Shown piece by piece: positions 18,019 through 29,172 of a DNA stretch of 38,785 nt. Both the position numbers and the translations under genes were made by a program. The stretch lies in assembly GCA_036001065.1 (NCBI GenBank), contig DASYUQ010000149.1:1-38785 (forward strand), written 5' to 3'. The stretch is from Candidatus Methylomirabilota bacterium. Lineage in GTDB: Bacteria; Methylomirabilota; Methylomirabilia; Rokubacteriales; CSP1-6. How positions within the stretch are numbered: position 1 is the first letter of the stretch; every line of letters starts with the position of its first letter. Under the pieces are notes generated by a model. The model did no database searches. It was not told where the DNA came from and saw only the letters and a list, made by a program, of their open reading frames with translations.

Positions 18019-18966
18019 ATGCCCTCGCTGATCTCTTCCCTGAGCCTGGTGACCTCTGTCGCTCGTGCGTTGCTCCGGATCCTTGGGGCCGCGCCCCTCA
18101 CGCCCTCGGACGACCCCGAGGTCGCCGAGCTCGTGCGGCAGGGCGACGAGGCGTATCGCGCCGGGCGCCGGGACGATGCGCGGCGGCTCTACCGTCAGGC
18201 GCTGACGCGCCGGAAGAACGACCTGGACGCGCTGCAGGGGCTGCGCAACCTGGCGGTGGACGGCGCCGCCTGGCCCGAGGCGCTCGGGCTGGAGGAGCGC
18301 ATCGTCACGCTCGTTCCGGCGGCCGAGCGGCCCCGGGAGGCCGAGCGGCTGGCGGCGATCCATTACGAGCTGGGGCGGGCCGAAGTCCAGCGTGGCCAGC
18401 CCGCGGCCTCGCTCCCGCACTTCAAGAGCGCGCTGAAGGCGGATCGCAATTTCCTGCCGGCCGCGCTGGCGCTGGGCGAGGCCTACGAGGCCGCCGGCGA
18501 TCATCGCGAGGCCGTCAAGACGTGGGAGCGCGCCGTCGAGCTGCAGCCGGCGCTGCCCATCCTCGTGCGGCTGGAGCGCGCGTACCGGGAAGAGGGGCGC
18601 CCCAGCCGAATGATCGCGCTCTACCGCGCGGCGGTGGAGCGGGCGCCCGACGACCTGGCGCTGGCCGTCGCCCTCGGGCGCGTCTACTTCGAGCTGGAGA
18701 TGCTGGACGAGGCCGCCGACCAGTTCGAAAAGGTCGAGGTGCGCGCGCCGAACCTGCCGGTGGTGCACGCCTTCCTGGGCGCCGTCTTCGAGCATCGCGG
18801 TGACGTCCGCGAGGCGTTTGAGGAGTACCGGCGTGCGCTGCGGTTGGGCGGCGCCTTCGACTGGCCGCACCGGTGCACCGCCTGCGGGACCACGACGCCC
18901 ACCTGGCGGGACCGCTGCAGCCAGTGCGGCCGCTGGAACACTCTGCGTCCCGTCGAGGGGCGCTGA
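18019..18966 (+). CDS. TPR protein with C-terminal zinc ribbon (LapB/YciM-like)
   Basis: This 315-residue protein begins with a hydrophobic helix (LISSLSLVTSVARALLRILGAA) that could anchor it in the inner membrane. About six tetratricopeptide repeats follow; VAELVRQGDEAYRAGRRDDARRLYRQAL and ALALGEAYEAAGDHREAVKTWERAVEL are clear. It ends in a rubredoxin-like ribbon, HRCTACGTTTPTWRDRCSQCGRWNTL. The same layout occurs in LapB/YciM, which controls LpxC turnover and LPS assembly in Gram-negatives; that protein is longer (about 390 residues). The start is taken at ATG 18019, where the hydrophobic helix begins. The upstream open frame overlaps the dksA-like gene. Confidence 0.8.
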   Translation: MPSLISSLSLVTSVARALLRILGAAPLTPSDDPEVAELVRQGDEAYRAGRRDDARRLYRQALTRRKNDLDALQGLRNLAVDGAAWPEALGLEERIVTLVPAAERPREAERLAAIHYELGRAEVQRGQPAASLPHFKSALKADRNFLPAALALGEAYEAAGDHREAVKTWERAVELQPALPILVRLERAYREEGRPSRMIALYRAAVERAPDDLALAVALGRVYFELEMLDEAADQFEKVEVRAPNLPVVHAFLGAVFEHRGDVREAFEEYRRALRLGGAFDWPHRCTACGTTTPTWRDRCSQCGRWNTLRPVEGR

Positions 18967-18988
18967 ACCGCCGCACCCGGTTGCCTCG

Positions 18989-20778
<1,790 letters not shown>

Positions 20779-20794
20779 TCGGATCCGGTCATCG

Positions 20795-21978
<1,184 letters not shown>

Positions 21979-21979
<1 letters not shown>

Positions 21980-22761
21980 TGCGTACGCCGCTGGTCATAG
22001 GGAACTGGAAGATGCAGGGGACACTGGCCGAGGCGCGGACGCTGGCCACGGCCATCCGTGATGGCCTCAAGCGCCCGCGCGGGGTCGAGGTGGTCGTCTG
22101 CCCGCCCTTCACCGCGCTGGCCGCGGTCGGCGAGATCCTCGCCGGCAGCCCCATCCGCCTGGGCGCCCAGAACTGCCACTGGGAGGCGTCGGGCGCCCAC
22201 ACCGGCGAAGTCTCGCCGGCGATGCTGGCGGAGCTGGGGTGCCGCTACGTGCTGGTTGGACACTCGGAGCGTCGGCGCGAGCTGGGCGAGACCGATCAGC
22301 GCATCAGCCTCAAGGCGCAGGCGGCGCTGGCCCACGGTCTCACGCCGGTGCTGTGCGTTGGAGAGACGGCCGACGAGCGGCGGCAGGGGTTGACCTTCAC
22401 GACGGTGGAGGGCCAGCTGCGGGCCGGCCTGGCCGGGATGATGCCGGACGCGGTGGCCCAGATCGTCCTCGCCTACGAGCCGGTCTGGGCGATCGGCACC
22501 GGCGTGAACGCCACGCCCGCCCAGGCGGCCGAGGTCCACGGCTACTTGCGCGGGCTCCTGTCGGAGCTGACGTCCAAGGAGACCGCGCAGACGATTCGCA
22601 TTCTCTACGGAGGCAGCGTGAAGGCGGACAACGCCGATGCGCTGGCGGCGGAGCCCGAGATCGACGGCGCCCTGGTGGGAGGCGCCAGCCTCAACGCGCC
22701 GGGCTTCATCGCCATCGTCAGGAAGACGGCGCGGGCCGGCGCTGCCGTGAGGGGGGAGTGA
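21979..22761 (+). CDS. tpiA: Triosephosphate isomerase
   Basis: The 260-residue barrel enzyme interconverts the triose phosphates. Active-site residues are visible: the lysine in IGNWKMQG, the histidine in LVGHSERR and the glutamate in AYEPVWAIGTG. The phosphate loop LYGGSVKADNA and VGGASL follow. It is coupled to pgk upstream and to secG downstream through a TGATG overlap. Confidence 0.97.
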
Positions 22762-23072
22762 TGTACACGCTGCTCGTCGTCATCCACGTCATCGCGTGCT
22801 TCGCCATCATGGGCATGGTGCTCCTGCAGGCGGGCAAGGGCGCCGACATCGGCTCCGCCTTCGGCGGCGCCGGCAGCCAGGCGGTCTTCGGCTCCATGGG
22901 GACGCCGACCATCCTGGGAAAGATCACGACGGTGATCGCCATCATCTTCACCATCACCTCGTTCAGCCTGGCGCTGATAGGGGGCGAGCGCAGCGGCTCG
23001 GTGGTGCGCGAGCCGGCGCCGTCCCCGGCCCAGTCCGCGCCGGGGCCCGCCGCCCCCGCGCCCGCGAAGTAG
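22761..23072 (+). CDS. secG: Preprotein translocase subunit SecG
   Basis: This 103-residue SecYEG component has two membrane helices (residues ~2-21 and 52-72). They flank the conserved cytoplasmic loop LLQAGKGADIGSAFGGAGSQAVFGS. The C-terminal 30 residues are a proline/alanine-rich tail. It is coupled to tpiA, a frequent arrangement. Confidence 0.95.
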   Translation: MYTLLVVIHVIACFAIMGMVLLQAGKGADIGSAFGGAGSQAVFGSMGTPTILGKITTVIAIIFTITSFSLALIGGERSGSVVREPAPSPAQSAPGPAAPAPAK

Positions 23073-24725
23073 GTGAAGATCCGGAGCGCGACGCTCCTCC
23101 TGCTGGGCTGCCTCCTGGCCGGCTGCGGCAGCGAAGTGGGTGGCGCCGTCGACGACGCCGCCGCCGGCCAGCAGAATCTCCCGCCCGCCCCCGGCGACAC
23201 GCTCGTCGAGGCGCTGCTCGGCAACGTCTCCGGCCTGATCCCGAACATCACCAGCGATAGCGCCTCCCACGAGGTGGGCGGCCTCATCTACGCGGGGCTC
23301 GTCACGCGCGACCGCGATCTCAACATCATCGGCGAGATGGCCGAGTCCTGGCAGTTCAGCCGCGATTGCCTGAACCTGACGTTCAAGCTCCGCCCGAACG
23401 TCAAATGGCACGACGGTCACCAGTTCACCGCCGCCGACGTCGTCTTCACCTATCAGACGATGATCCATCCCAAGACGCCGACGGGGTACCGCGAGGACTT
23501 CCGCGCCGTCGAGCGCATCGAGGCGGTGGACCCCCACAGCGTACGCATCACGTACAAGAGGGTGTACGCCAAGGCGCTGCAGAGCTGGGGGATCTGGATA
23601 CTGCCGAAGCACCTGCTCGAGCGGTACGTGCTGGAGGGACGGCTGCGCGATGCGCCGCAGAACTGGCACGGCCCGGTCGGCACGGGGCCGTATCGCTTCA
23701 AGGAGATGCGGTCGGGCGAGAAGATCGTGCTGGTCGCCAACCCGGACTTCTACGAGGAGGGCCGGCCCTACATCTCGCGGATCGTCTACCGCGTCATCCC
23801 GAGCCAGGCGACGATCTTCCTCGAGCTGAAGGCCAAAGGGGTCGACAGCGCCAACCTCACCGCACTCCAGTACAAGCGGCAAACGGAGTACCCGGCGTTC
23901 CAGAAGGCCTACTGGAAGTTCCGTTATCCCAGCAGTGGCTACACCTACCTCGGCTTCAACCTGAAGGACCCGCGCTTCGCCGACAAGCGCGTGCGACAGG
24001 CGTTCACCCACGCCATCAACAAGCGGGAGCTGATCGACGGCGTGCTGCTGGGGCTGGGCCGCGAAGCGACCGGACCGTACAAGCCTGGCACCTGGGTCTA
24101 CAACCCGAACGTGAAGACGTACCCGTACGACATGGGGCAGGCCCGCCGACTGCTGGCCGAGGCCGGCTGGAAGGAGAAGAACGCCGACGGGTTGCTCGTC
24201 AAGGACGGCCAGCCCTTCACGTTCGTGCTCCTCACCAACCAGGGCAACGACGAGCGGAAGAAGGTGGCCGAGATCATCCAGGCCTCGCTCCAGGAGCTGG
24301 GGGTGGGCGTCGAGATCCGGGTTCTGGAGTGGGCGTCTTTCATCAAGGAGTACGTCAAGAAGCGGCGGTTCGATGCCATCGTTCTGGGATGGGGGATCGG
24401 GCTCGATCCCGACCAGTACGAGATCTGGCACTCGTCCAAGACGGGCCCCGACGACCTCAACCACGTCTCGTACGCCAACCCCGAGGTCGATGAGCTGCTG
24501 GAGCGCGGGCGCTCGTCCTGCGTCGACGCCGAGCGGAAGAAGCATTACGATCGGCTGCAAACGATCCTGGCCGAGGAGCAGCCAATCGTGTTCCTCTATT
24601 TCCGCGACAACCTGCCGGCGGTCTCGCGCCGCGTGCGCGGCATCATCGAGTCGCCGAACGGTATCCGGTTCAACTTCACCGACTGGTACGTTCCGCAGAG
24701 CCTCCAGCGCTACACCGCCGGATAA
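23073..24725 (+). CDS. Family 5 (peptide/oligopeptide-type) ABC transporter substrate-binding lipoprotein
   Basis: This 550-residue binding protein starts at GTG 23073, immediately after the secG stop. It has a lipoprotein signal (LLLLGCLLAGCGSE) with the lipobox cysteine near residue 18. Family-5 segments include LTFKLRPNVKWHDGHQFTAADVVFTYQTM, GPVGTGPYRF and RVRQAFTHAINKRELIDGVLLG. It would be tethered outside the cytoplasmic membrane and deliver peptides, nickel or similar ligands to the permeases downstream. The ligand cannot be told. A 113-base gap holding a repeat separates it from the permease genes. Confidence 0.93.
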   Translation: MKIRSATLLLLGCLLAGCGSEVGGAVDDAAAGQQNLPPAPGDTLVEALLGNVSGLIPNITSDSASHEVGGLIYAGLVTRDRDLNIIGEMAESWQFSRDCLNLTFKLRPNVKWHDGHQFTAADVVFTYQTMIHPKTPTGYREDFRAVERIEAVDPHSVRITYKRVYAKALQSWGIWILPKHLLERYVLEGRLRDAPQNWHGPVGTGPYRFKEMRSGEKIVLVANPDFYEEGRPYISRIVYRVIPSQATIFLELKAKGVDSANLTALQYKRQTEYPAFQKAYWKFRYPSSGYTYLGFNLKDPRFADKRVRQAFTHAINKRELIDGVLLGLGREATGPYKPGTWVYNPNVKTYPYDMGQARRLLAEAGWKEKNADGLLVKDGQPFTFVLLTNQGNDERKKVAEIIQASLQELGVGVEIRVLEWASFIKEYVKKRRFDAIVLGWGIGLDPDQYEIWHSSKTGPDDLNHVSYANPEVDELLERGRSSCVDAERKKHYDRLQTILAEEQPIVFLYFRDNLPAVSRRVRGIIESPNGIRFNFTDWYVPQSLQRYTAG

Positions 24726-24827
24726 ATATCGGAGGGGGCGGACGTTACGGCCCCCTCCGAGGCCGCCCCCAGGATTCGAATGCGCCGGCAAAGCCGGCGC
24801 TCGAACGGCGTCGGCGGCCTCCGATAT
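24726..24827. repeat. Intergenic repeat with terminal inverted repeats, between ABC genes
   Basis: A 102-bp element is bounded by perfect 10-bp inverted repeats: ATATCGGAGG at 24726-24735 and CCTCCGATAT at 24818-24827. Inside are a GGGGGC...GCCCCC-type hairpin and the core GCGCCGGCAAAGCCGGCGC (24782-24800), followed by TCGAACGGCG as in the window-start copy. Its right end supplies a TATAAT (24825-24830) eight bases before the permease ATG. No good -35 is seen at the right distance. Confidence 0.82.
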
Positions 24828-24838
24828 AATGCCCCACC

Positions 24839-25831
24839 ATGCTCTGGTACGCGCTGCGACGCCTCGTGCTGGCCGTTCCCCTCCTCATCGGGATCACCTT
24901 CGTGTCCTTCCTGGTCATCCACCTGGCGCCGGGCGAGCCGGTGGAGTTCCAGATGGGCGAGCTGAGCCCCGAATCGACCGCCCAGGCCAAGCAGATGCTC
25001 CGCGAGCTGTACGGGCTCGACAAGCCGCTGCCCGTCCAGTACTGGAACTGGCTCATCCGGATTGCGCGCCTCGATTTCGGCCGCTCGTTCATGCCCGACG
25101 GCCGGCCGGTGCTCGAGAAGATCGGCGAGCGGTTGCCGGTGACGCTGCTCCTCAACGTGGCCGAGATGGCGATCATCCTGGCCATCGCGGTGCCGATCGG
25201 CGTTTTCAGCGCCACGCGCCAGTACTCGCTCTTCGACAAGGTGACGACGATCTTCGTCTTCGTGGGCTTCGCCACGCCGGACTTCTGGCTGGCCCTGCTG
25301 CTGATGATCCTCTTCGGCATCCAGCTCGGGTGGTTGCCGATCTCCGGCCTCCGGGACATCAACTGGGAGTACCTGCCGTTCTGGCGCCAGCAGTGGGATT
25401 TCCTGAGCCACCTCATCCTGCCCATCGTCGTGGCCACCTTCGGCGGGCTGGCCGGGTTCTCGCGCTACATGCGCCAGAGCATGCTGGAGGTGATCCGGCA
25501 GGAGTACATCCAGTCGGCGCGGGCCAAAGGGCTGGCCGAGCGCGTCGTCATCGGCAAGCACGCCCTCCGCAACGCCATGCTGCCGATCGTGACCATCCTG
25601 GGGCTCTCGCTGCCCGGCCTCATCGGCGGCAGCGTCATCGTGGAATGGACGTTCGCCATTCCCGGCATGGGCCAGCTCATGGTGCAGTCCGTCTTCCAGC
25701 GCGACTACCCGGTCATCATGGGCAACCTCGTGATCGTCTCCACGCTCACCCTCGTCGCCAATCTCGTAGCCGACCTCGGCTACGGGCTGATCGACCCCCG
25801 CATCCGCCTGGCCGGCCGCCGCGGGCGCTGA
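24839..25831 (+). CDS. ABC transporter permease, DppB/OppB type
   Basis: The 330-residue inner-membrane permease begins with the typical [29 protein letters not shown]. Six membrane segments follow. The EAA loop that contacts the ATPase is seen in [35 protein letters not shown]. It pairs with the next gene and with the binding lipoprotein upstream. The cognate ATPase genes are not in the window. Confidence 0.93.
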   Translation: MLWYALRRLVLAVPLLIGITFVSFLVIHLAPGEPVEFQMGELSPESTAQAKQMLRELYGLDKPLPVQYWNWLIRIARLDFGRSFMPDGRPVLEKIGERLPVTLLLNVAEMAIILAIAVPIGVFSATRQYSLFDKVTTIFVFVGFATPDFWLALLLMILFGIQLGWLPISGLRDINWEYLPFWRQQWDFLSHLILPIVVATFGGLAGFSRYMRQSMLEVIRQEYIQSARAKGLAERVVIGKHALRNAMLPIVTILGLSLPGLIGGSVIVEWTFAIPGMGQLMVQSVFQRDYPVIMGNLVIVSTLTLVANLVADLGYGLIDPRIRLAGRRGR

Positions 25832-25835
25832 CCAC

Positions 25836-26696
25836 GTGAAGGGCTTCTGGCGGGCGTTCGCGAAGAACCGGCTGGCCATCGTCGGGGGCGCCGTCGTCCT
25901 CTGCCTGGCGGCGCTGGCGGTCCTGGCTCCGCTGCTGGCGCCCTGGGATCCGCACCGGCCCGACGTGCGGACGATCCTCGACCCGCCGTCGCGGACGCAC
26001 CTGCTGGGCACCGATCAGCTCGGGCGCGACGTCCTCTCGCGGATGCTCTACGGCGCCCGCGTGTCGCTGGCGGTGGGGTTCGTCTCGGTCGGGATCGCCA
26101 CGGCGATCGGGATCATGCTGGGCTCGGTGGCCGGCTACAACGGCGGACTCGTCGACGCGGCCGTCATGCGGCTCGTCGACCTCATGCTGGTCTTCCCCCG
26201 CTTCTTCCTGCTCCTGGCGGTCCTGGCCTTTCTCCGGCCCTCGATCTGGACGATCATGGTCGTGATCGGGCTCACGGGTTGGATGAGCGTGACGCGGCTG
26301 GTGCGGGCCGAGTTCCTGAGCCTCAAGGAGCGGGAGTTCGTGATCTGGTCGCAGTCGGTCGGGGCCAGCGGGTTCCGGGTGATCTGGCGTCACATCCTGC
26401 CCAACGCGATGGCGCCGGTGCTGGTGGCGATGACCCTCGGCATTCCCGCCGCCATCCTCACCGAGTCGGGCCTCTCCTTCCTGGGGCTCGGGGTGCAGCC
26501 TCCCTTCGCCACCTGGGGCAATATCCTCAACGAGGGCAAGGACGCGATCGAGATCGCCTGGTGGCTATCGGTCTACCCGGGACTGGCCATTCTGGTGACC
26601 GTGCTCTCCTACAACCTGCTCGGCGAGGGAATCCGCGACGCGCTCGACCCGCGGCTGCGCCAAGCCGTGGGCCGGTTTGTTGCGCGCGCGCGTTGA
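25836..26696 (+). CDS. ABC transporter permease, DppC/OppC type
   Basis: The 286-residue permease starts at GTG 25836. It has the N-terminal [56 protein letters not shown], and the EAA loop [31 protein letters not shown]. The C-terminal [17 protein letters not shown] is diagnostic. It is the last gene before tRNA-Leu, whose -35 box lies in its 3' end. The usual dppD/dppF ATPases are missing after it, perhaps encoded elsewhere or displaced. Confidence 0.93.
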   Translation: MKGFWRAFAKNRLAIVGGAVVLCLAALAVLAPLLAPWDPHRPDVRTILDPPSRTHLLGTDQLGRDVLSRMLYGARVSLAVGFVSVGIATAIGIMLGSVAGYNGGLVDAAVMRLVDLMLVFPRFFLLLAVLAFLRPSIWTIMVVIGLTGWMSVTRLVRAEFLSLKEREFVIWSQSVGASGFRVIWRHILPNAMAPVLVAMTLGIPAAILTESGLSFLGLGVQPPFATWGNILNEGKDAIEIAWWLSVYPGLAILVTVLSYNLLGEGIRDALDPRLRQAVGRFVARAR

Positions 26697-26705
26697 CGGT
26701 ATACT
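26677..26705 (+). promoter_or_regulatory. tRNA-Leu promoter
   Basis: TTGTTG (26677-26682), a 17-base spacer and TATACT (26700-26705) would start transcription near 26712, 15 bases before the mature tRNA. The -35 box lies inside the end of the permease gene. Confidence 0.6.
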
Positions 26706-26726
26706 TCGCGTCCGTAGGCGTCAGGG

Positions 26727-26811
<85 letters not shown>

Positions 26812-26840
26812 GCCGCCCGTAAGCGGGCGACCTTCCTGCG

Positions 26841-27977
26841 CTACTTCGTTCTGACGCTCTCAGCGGCCCGTATTTCGCCCGTACCGCTCTCGGTCATGCG
26901 CATGACGAGGGCGCTGCCGTCGCGGCGGGTACGGTTGGGGATCCAACGGGCATAGACGGTGAAGAGCATCTCGGGCGTGGTGTGGCCGAGCATGGCCGCC
27001 ACCCAGGACGGCGCCTCGCCGGCGGCCAGGGCGTTCGACGCGAATGTGTGCCGCGTCTGGTACATCACCCGGCGCCGGAGCTTGGCCTTCGCCAGCGTCG
27101 GATACCACACCCTGTCCCGGAGGTAGTTCGGGTTCACCAGGCCACCCTCCGGCCCGGTGAACACGTAATCCTGGCCCGGCTCCGGCATCCCCAGGCCGGC
27201 CTTGAGCCGCGCGGCCGCCTGCTGGGCCTTCTGCGCCCTCAGCGCCTCGACCACCGCCGGCGCCATGTCCACGTCGCGGACGCTGCTCGCCGTCTTGGGC
27301 GCGCCCTCCACGCCCCGGTAGCGGCCGGCCCGGATGCGGAATCGACTGCTCGGCCCATCGACGTCGCCGAGCTTGAGGGCTGCGAGCTCGTTCGGGCGTG
27401 CACCCGTCCAGAAGGCGACGGTGAAGTACGGCCGCCACCACGTCGGGCAGGACTTCAGGAAGCCGTCGATCTCGTCTGGGGCCAGCGGGTCCACCTCGAC
27501 CTGGGGCTCAGCGAGGGGCTTCACGACCACCAGCGGATTCTCCCGAATGAGCCGTCGCCGCGCGGCCGTGGCCATGATCATCTTCAACACCAGGAGCACT
27601 AGGTTGATCCGCCGGGCTCCGAGGCCCGCATCCTGGAGTTGGGTGACGAGCTGGCGGACCCGGGACTCCGTGATGTTGCAAAGCCGGAGATCCCCGAAGG
27701 CGGGGCGCAGCTGCGACTTGAGGACCTGTTCGTACTGGGCCTGGGTTGACGGCTTCCATCCCGACCGGCTCTCTTCCTTCCACGTGGCCGCGAAGGCCGT
27801 GAACGTCGGCGCCCGGCGCTCGTCAGGGACCGGCTCCCCGCGATCGCGGGCGGCCAGGATCCCGCGCTCGAGTTTCTTCGCCTCGTCGCGGTCGATGCCC
27901 TTGTAGGTCCGCTGGCGCTCCTGCCCGTCGGCGTCGTACCAGCGGATCGTGTAGCCCTTGGTCGTCTTCGTGATCAT
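26841..27977 (-). CDS. Tyrosine-recombinase integrase
   Basis: This 378-residue integrase, next to attL, most likely moves the element. A short N-terminal arm-binding sheet ([29 protein letters not shown]) is followed by a SAM-like core-binding domain (residues ~57-150). The catalytic domain has Arg194 (TGARPNELA), Lys228, Arg309, His332 (LGHTTPEM) and nucleophile Tyr342 (VYARW). The first His of the HxxR box is Tyr (YQTR), a known variant. The start is ATG at 27977 with AAGGAG upstream. Its start overlaps the upstream CGNR gene as ATGA. A decayed relative lies beyond attR. Confidence 0.93.
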   Translation of the reverse strand: MITKTTKGYTIRWYDADGQERQRTYKGIDRDEAKKLERGILAARDRGEPVPDERRAPTFTAFAATWKEESRSGWKPSTQAQYEQVLKSQLRPAFGDLRLCNITESRVRQLVTQLQDAGLGARRINLVLLVLKMIMATAARRRLIRENPLVVVKPLAEPQVEVDPLAPDEIDGFLKSCPTWWRPYFTVAFWTGARPNELAALKLGDVDGPSSRFRIRAGRYRGVEGAPKTASSVRDVDMAPAVVEALRAQKAQQAAARLKAGLGMPEPGQDYVFTGPEGGLVNPNYLRDRVWYPTLAKAKLRRRVMYQTRHTFASNALAAGEAPSWVAAMLGHTTPEMLFTVYARWIPNRTRRDGSALVMRMTESGTGEIRAAESVRTK

Positions 27978-28507
27978 CGCCGGGCTCCTTTCTTCGCCTT
28001 GCGCGGCCGTGCCCACTGCGCGTGCCGCTCCGCGCGCTTGTTGGCCCGCTTGACGCACGGCGTGGAGCAGTAGACCTGCCGGCGCACGCGGTAGAAGAGC
28101 CGGTGACAGGCTGGCTCGGGGCATCGGCGCACCGCGCTGGGGTCCGCGGCGAGGAGCCACGCCAAGCTGAGCAGCACCGCATCGCGTGGGTGGCCGGCGC
28201 TCCGGACCCAGGCCGGCGGCCCGGCTATGACATTGAGGAGCAGCGGCCCCTTGATCTCCACCATCCGCCACTTCAGAGGCCGGGCCGGGGCGACCTGGCC
28301 GAGCAGCGCCCGAACATCTTCCTGCAGGTCGCGGAGGGCCGATTCGGGCAGCTCCTTCGGCGAGGGGAACGGGATCGGCGCCCCCTTGGCCTCGAGGAAG
28401 GCGGTCAGATCATCCCGGAGGTTCAACCAGTCGCCGGGGCGGAATCGGTCTAGATCCCTCTCGGCGAACCGGATAGCCCACTCAAGGCGTTCGCGTAGTG
28501 TCTTCAT
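27974..28507 (-). CDS. CGNR-type zinc-finger protein
   Basis: The 177-residue protein starts at ATG 28507 behind GGGGAGGA. The N-terminal 120 residues are helical and unrecognised. The C-terminal CPEPACHRLFYRVRRQVYCSTPCVKRANKRAERH is a CGNR-type zinc finger (C-x4-C...C-x3-C), in which R-x-x-Y-C replaces the classical CGNR box. Related fingers are thought to bind DNA, often as regulators. It is the first gene of the leftward integrase operon and is coupled to the integrase by ATGA, so control of integration is a reasonable inference. Confidence 0.8.
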   Translation of the reverse strand: MKTLRERLEWAIRFAERDLDRFRPGDWLNLRDDLTAFLEAKGAPIPFPSPKELPESALRDLQEDVRALLGQVAPARPLKWRMVEIKGPLLLNVIAGPPAWVRSAGHPRDAVLLSLAWLLAADPSAVRRCPEPACHRLFYRVRRQVYCSTPCVKRANKRAERHAQWARPRKAKKGARR

Positions 28508-28526
28508 GCCAGTCCTCCCCTGTGGT

Positions 28527-28643
28527 GTCGCATCTATCGCGTTCCTATCTCTATGCGGAGTCTCGATGGGCCGGATTATATGCGACGGATTTTGTGTGCA
28601 CAACAGAATTTTATTGACTCTACTTATGCGACCTCGGTAAAGA
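28527..28643. promoter_or_regulatory. Divergent control region with repeated TATGCGAC sites
   Basis: Leftward promoter: TTGTGC (28603-28598), 17-base spacer, perfect TATAAT (28580-28575), reading to the CGNR-integrase operon. Rightward promoter: TTGACT (28614-28619), 18-base spacer, TAAAGA (28638-28643), reading to the HTH gene. The octamer TATGCGAC occurs at 28579-28586 (against the leftward -10) and 28625-28632 (inside the rightward spacer). One-mismatch forms are TATGCGGA (28552-28559; last two bases differ) and, inverted, GTCGCATC (28527-28534). They are likely operators, perhaps for the excisionase-like or CGNR protein. Confidence 0.65.
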
Positions 28644-28663
28644 TGATGCGCAGGAGGATTGCT

Positions 28664-28861
28664 ATGGACGCGAAGCTGCTGGACGTGGGGCAGGCAGCGG
28701 CGCTGCTGGGGCTGCACTCCGCAACGCTCTACCGCATGGCGCGCGCCCGCCGAATCCCGTGCGTGCGACTGGGCCGGCGCATCATCCGCTTCGACCCGCG
28801 CGCGCTCGAGCGGTACTTGAAGCAAAAAACCGTGGAGGTGCGCGAGGCGGCGGGGCGGTGA
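28664..28861 (+). CDS. Excisionase/AlpA-like helix-turn-helix protein
   Basis: This 65-residue protein starts at ATG 28664, with AGGAGGA six bases upstream. It is a single winged HTH of the excisionase (MerR-like) family: LLDVGQAAALLGLHSATLYRMARARRIPCVRLGRRIIRFDPRALERYL. Such proteins act as excisionases or as activators of satellite and prophage genes. Its position at the head of the rightward operon, facing the integrase operon, fits that role. Its stop overlaps the next gene as GTGA. Confidence 0.88.
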   Translation: MDAKLLDVGQAAALLGLHSATLYRMARARRIPCVRLGRRIIRFDPRALERYLKQKTVEVREAAGR

Positions 28862-29172
28862 GCGACCGCCTGCGGCCAGCGGCGCGCGACACGTCCTGGT
28901 GCGCCCCGCACAAGCGCCGGGAGCCCGGGCTGCTCCTCAATCTGCTGCGCGAGGCGTACCCTGACCCAGAGCCATTCCTCACGGCCGAGGATTTCGCTCG
29001 GCACCACCACGATGACATCCGCGCCCTCACCGATGACGCTCTCGAGAATGAACGGCTGCTCTCGTATCTCCGTCGAGCGTGCGAGCGGATCCCTGGAGCG
29101 TGGCTCATGGAGCGCATCTCACGCCTCGACGCCGAAGCCACGCGGCGCAAGCGCAGCGTGGCGAAGCGATGA
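28858..29172 (+). CDS. Uncharacterised small protein between HTH and RepA-like genes
   Basis: I do not recognise this 104-residue protein. It starts at GTG 28858 inside the HTH stop and ends inside the RepA-like start (ATGA), so it is translationally coupled on both sides. It is mostly helical and charged, with HHHDDIRALTDDALENERLLSYLRRACERIPGAWLMERI in the middle and a basic end (RRKRSVAKR). Its place before a replication ATPase suggests a replication accessory, by position only. Confidence 0.7.
   Translation: MSDRLRPAARDTSWCAPHKRREPGLLLNLLREAYPDPEPFLTAEDFARHHHDDIRALTDDALENERLLSYLRRACERIPGAWLMERISRLDAEATRRKRSVAKR

Noticed and set aside
22605-24791. A 728-codon minus-strand open frame opposite tpiA, secG and the binding lipoprotein
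   Set aside because: The plus-strand genes have clear family motifs; the minus frame reads as the antisense pattern of their codons.
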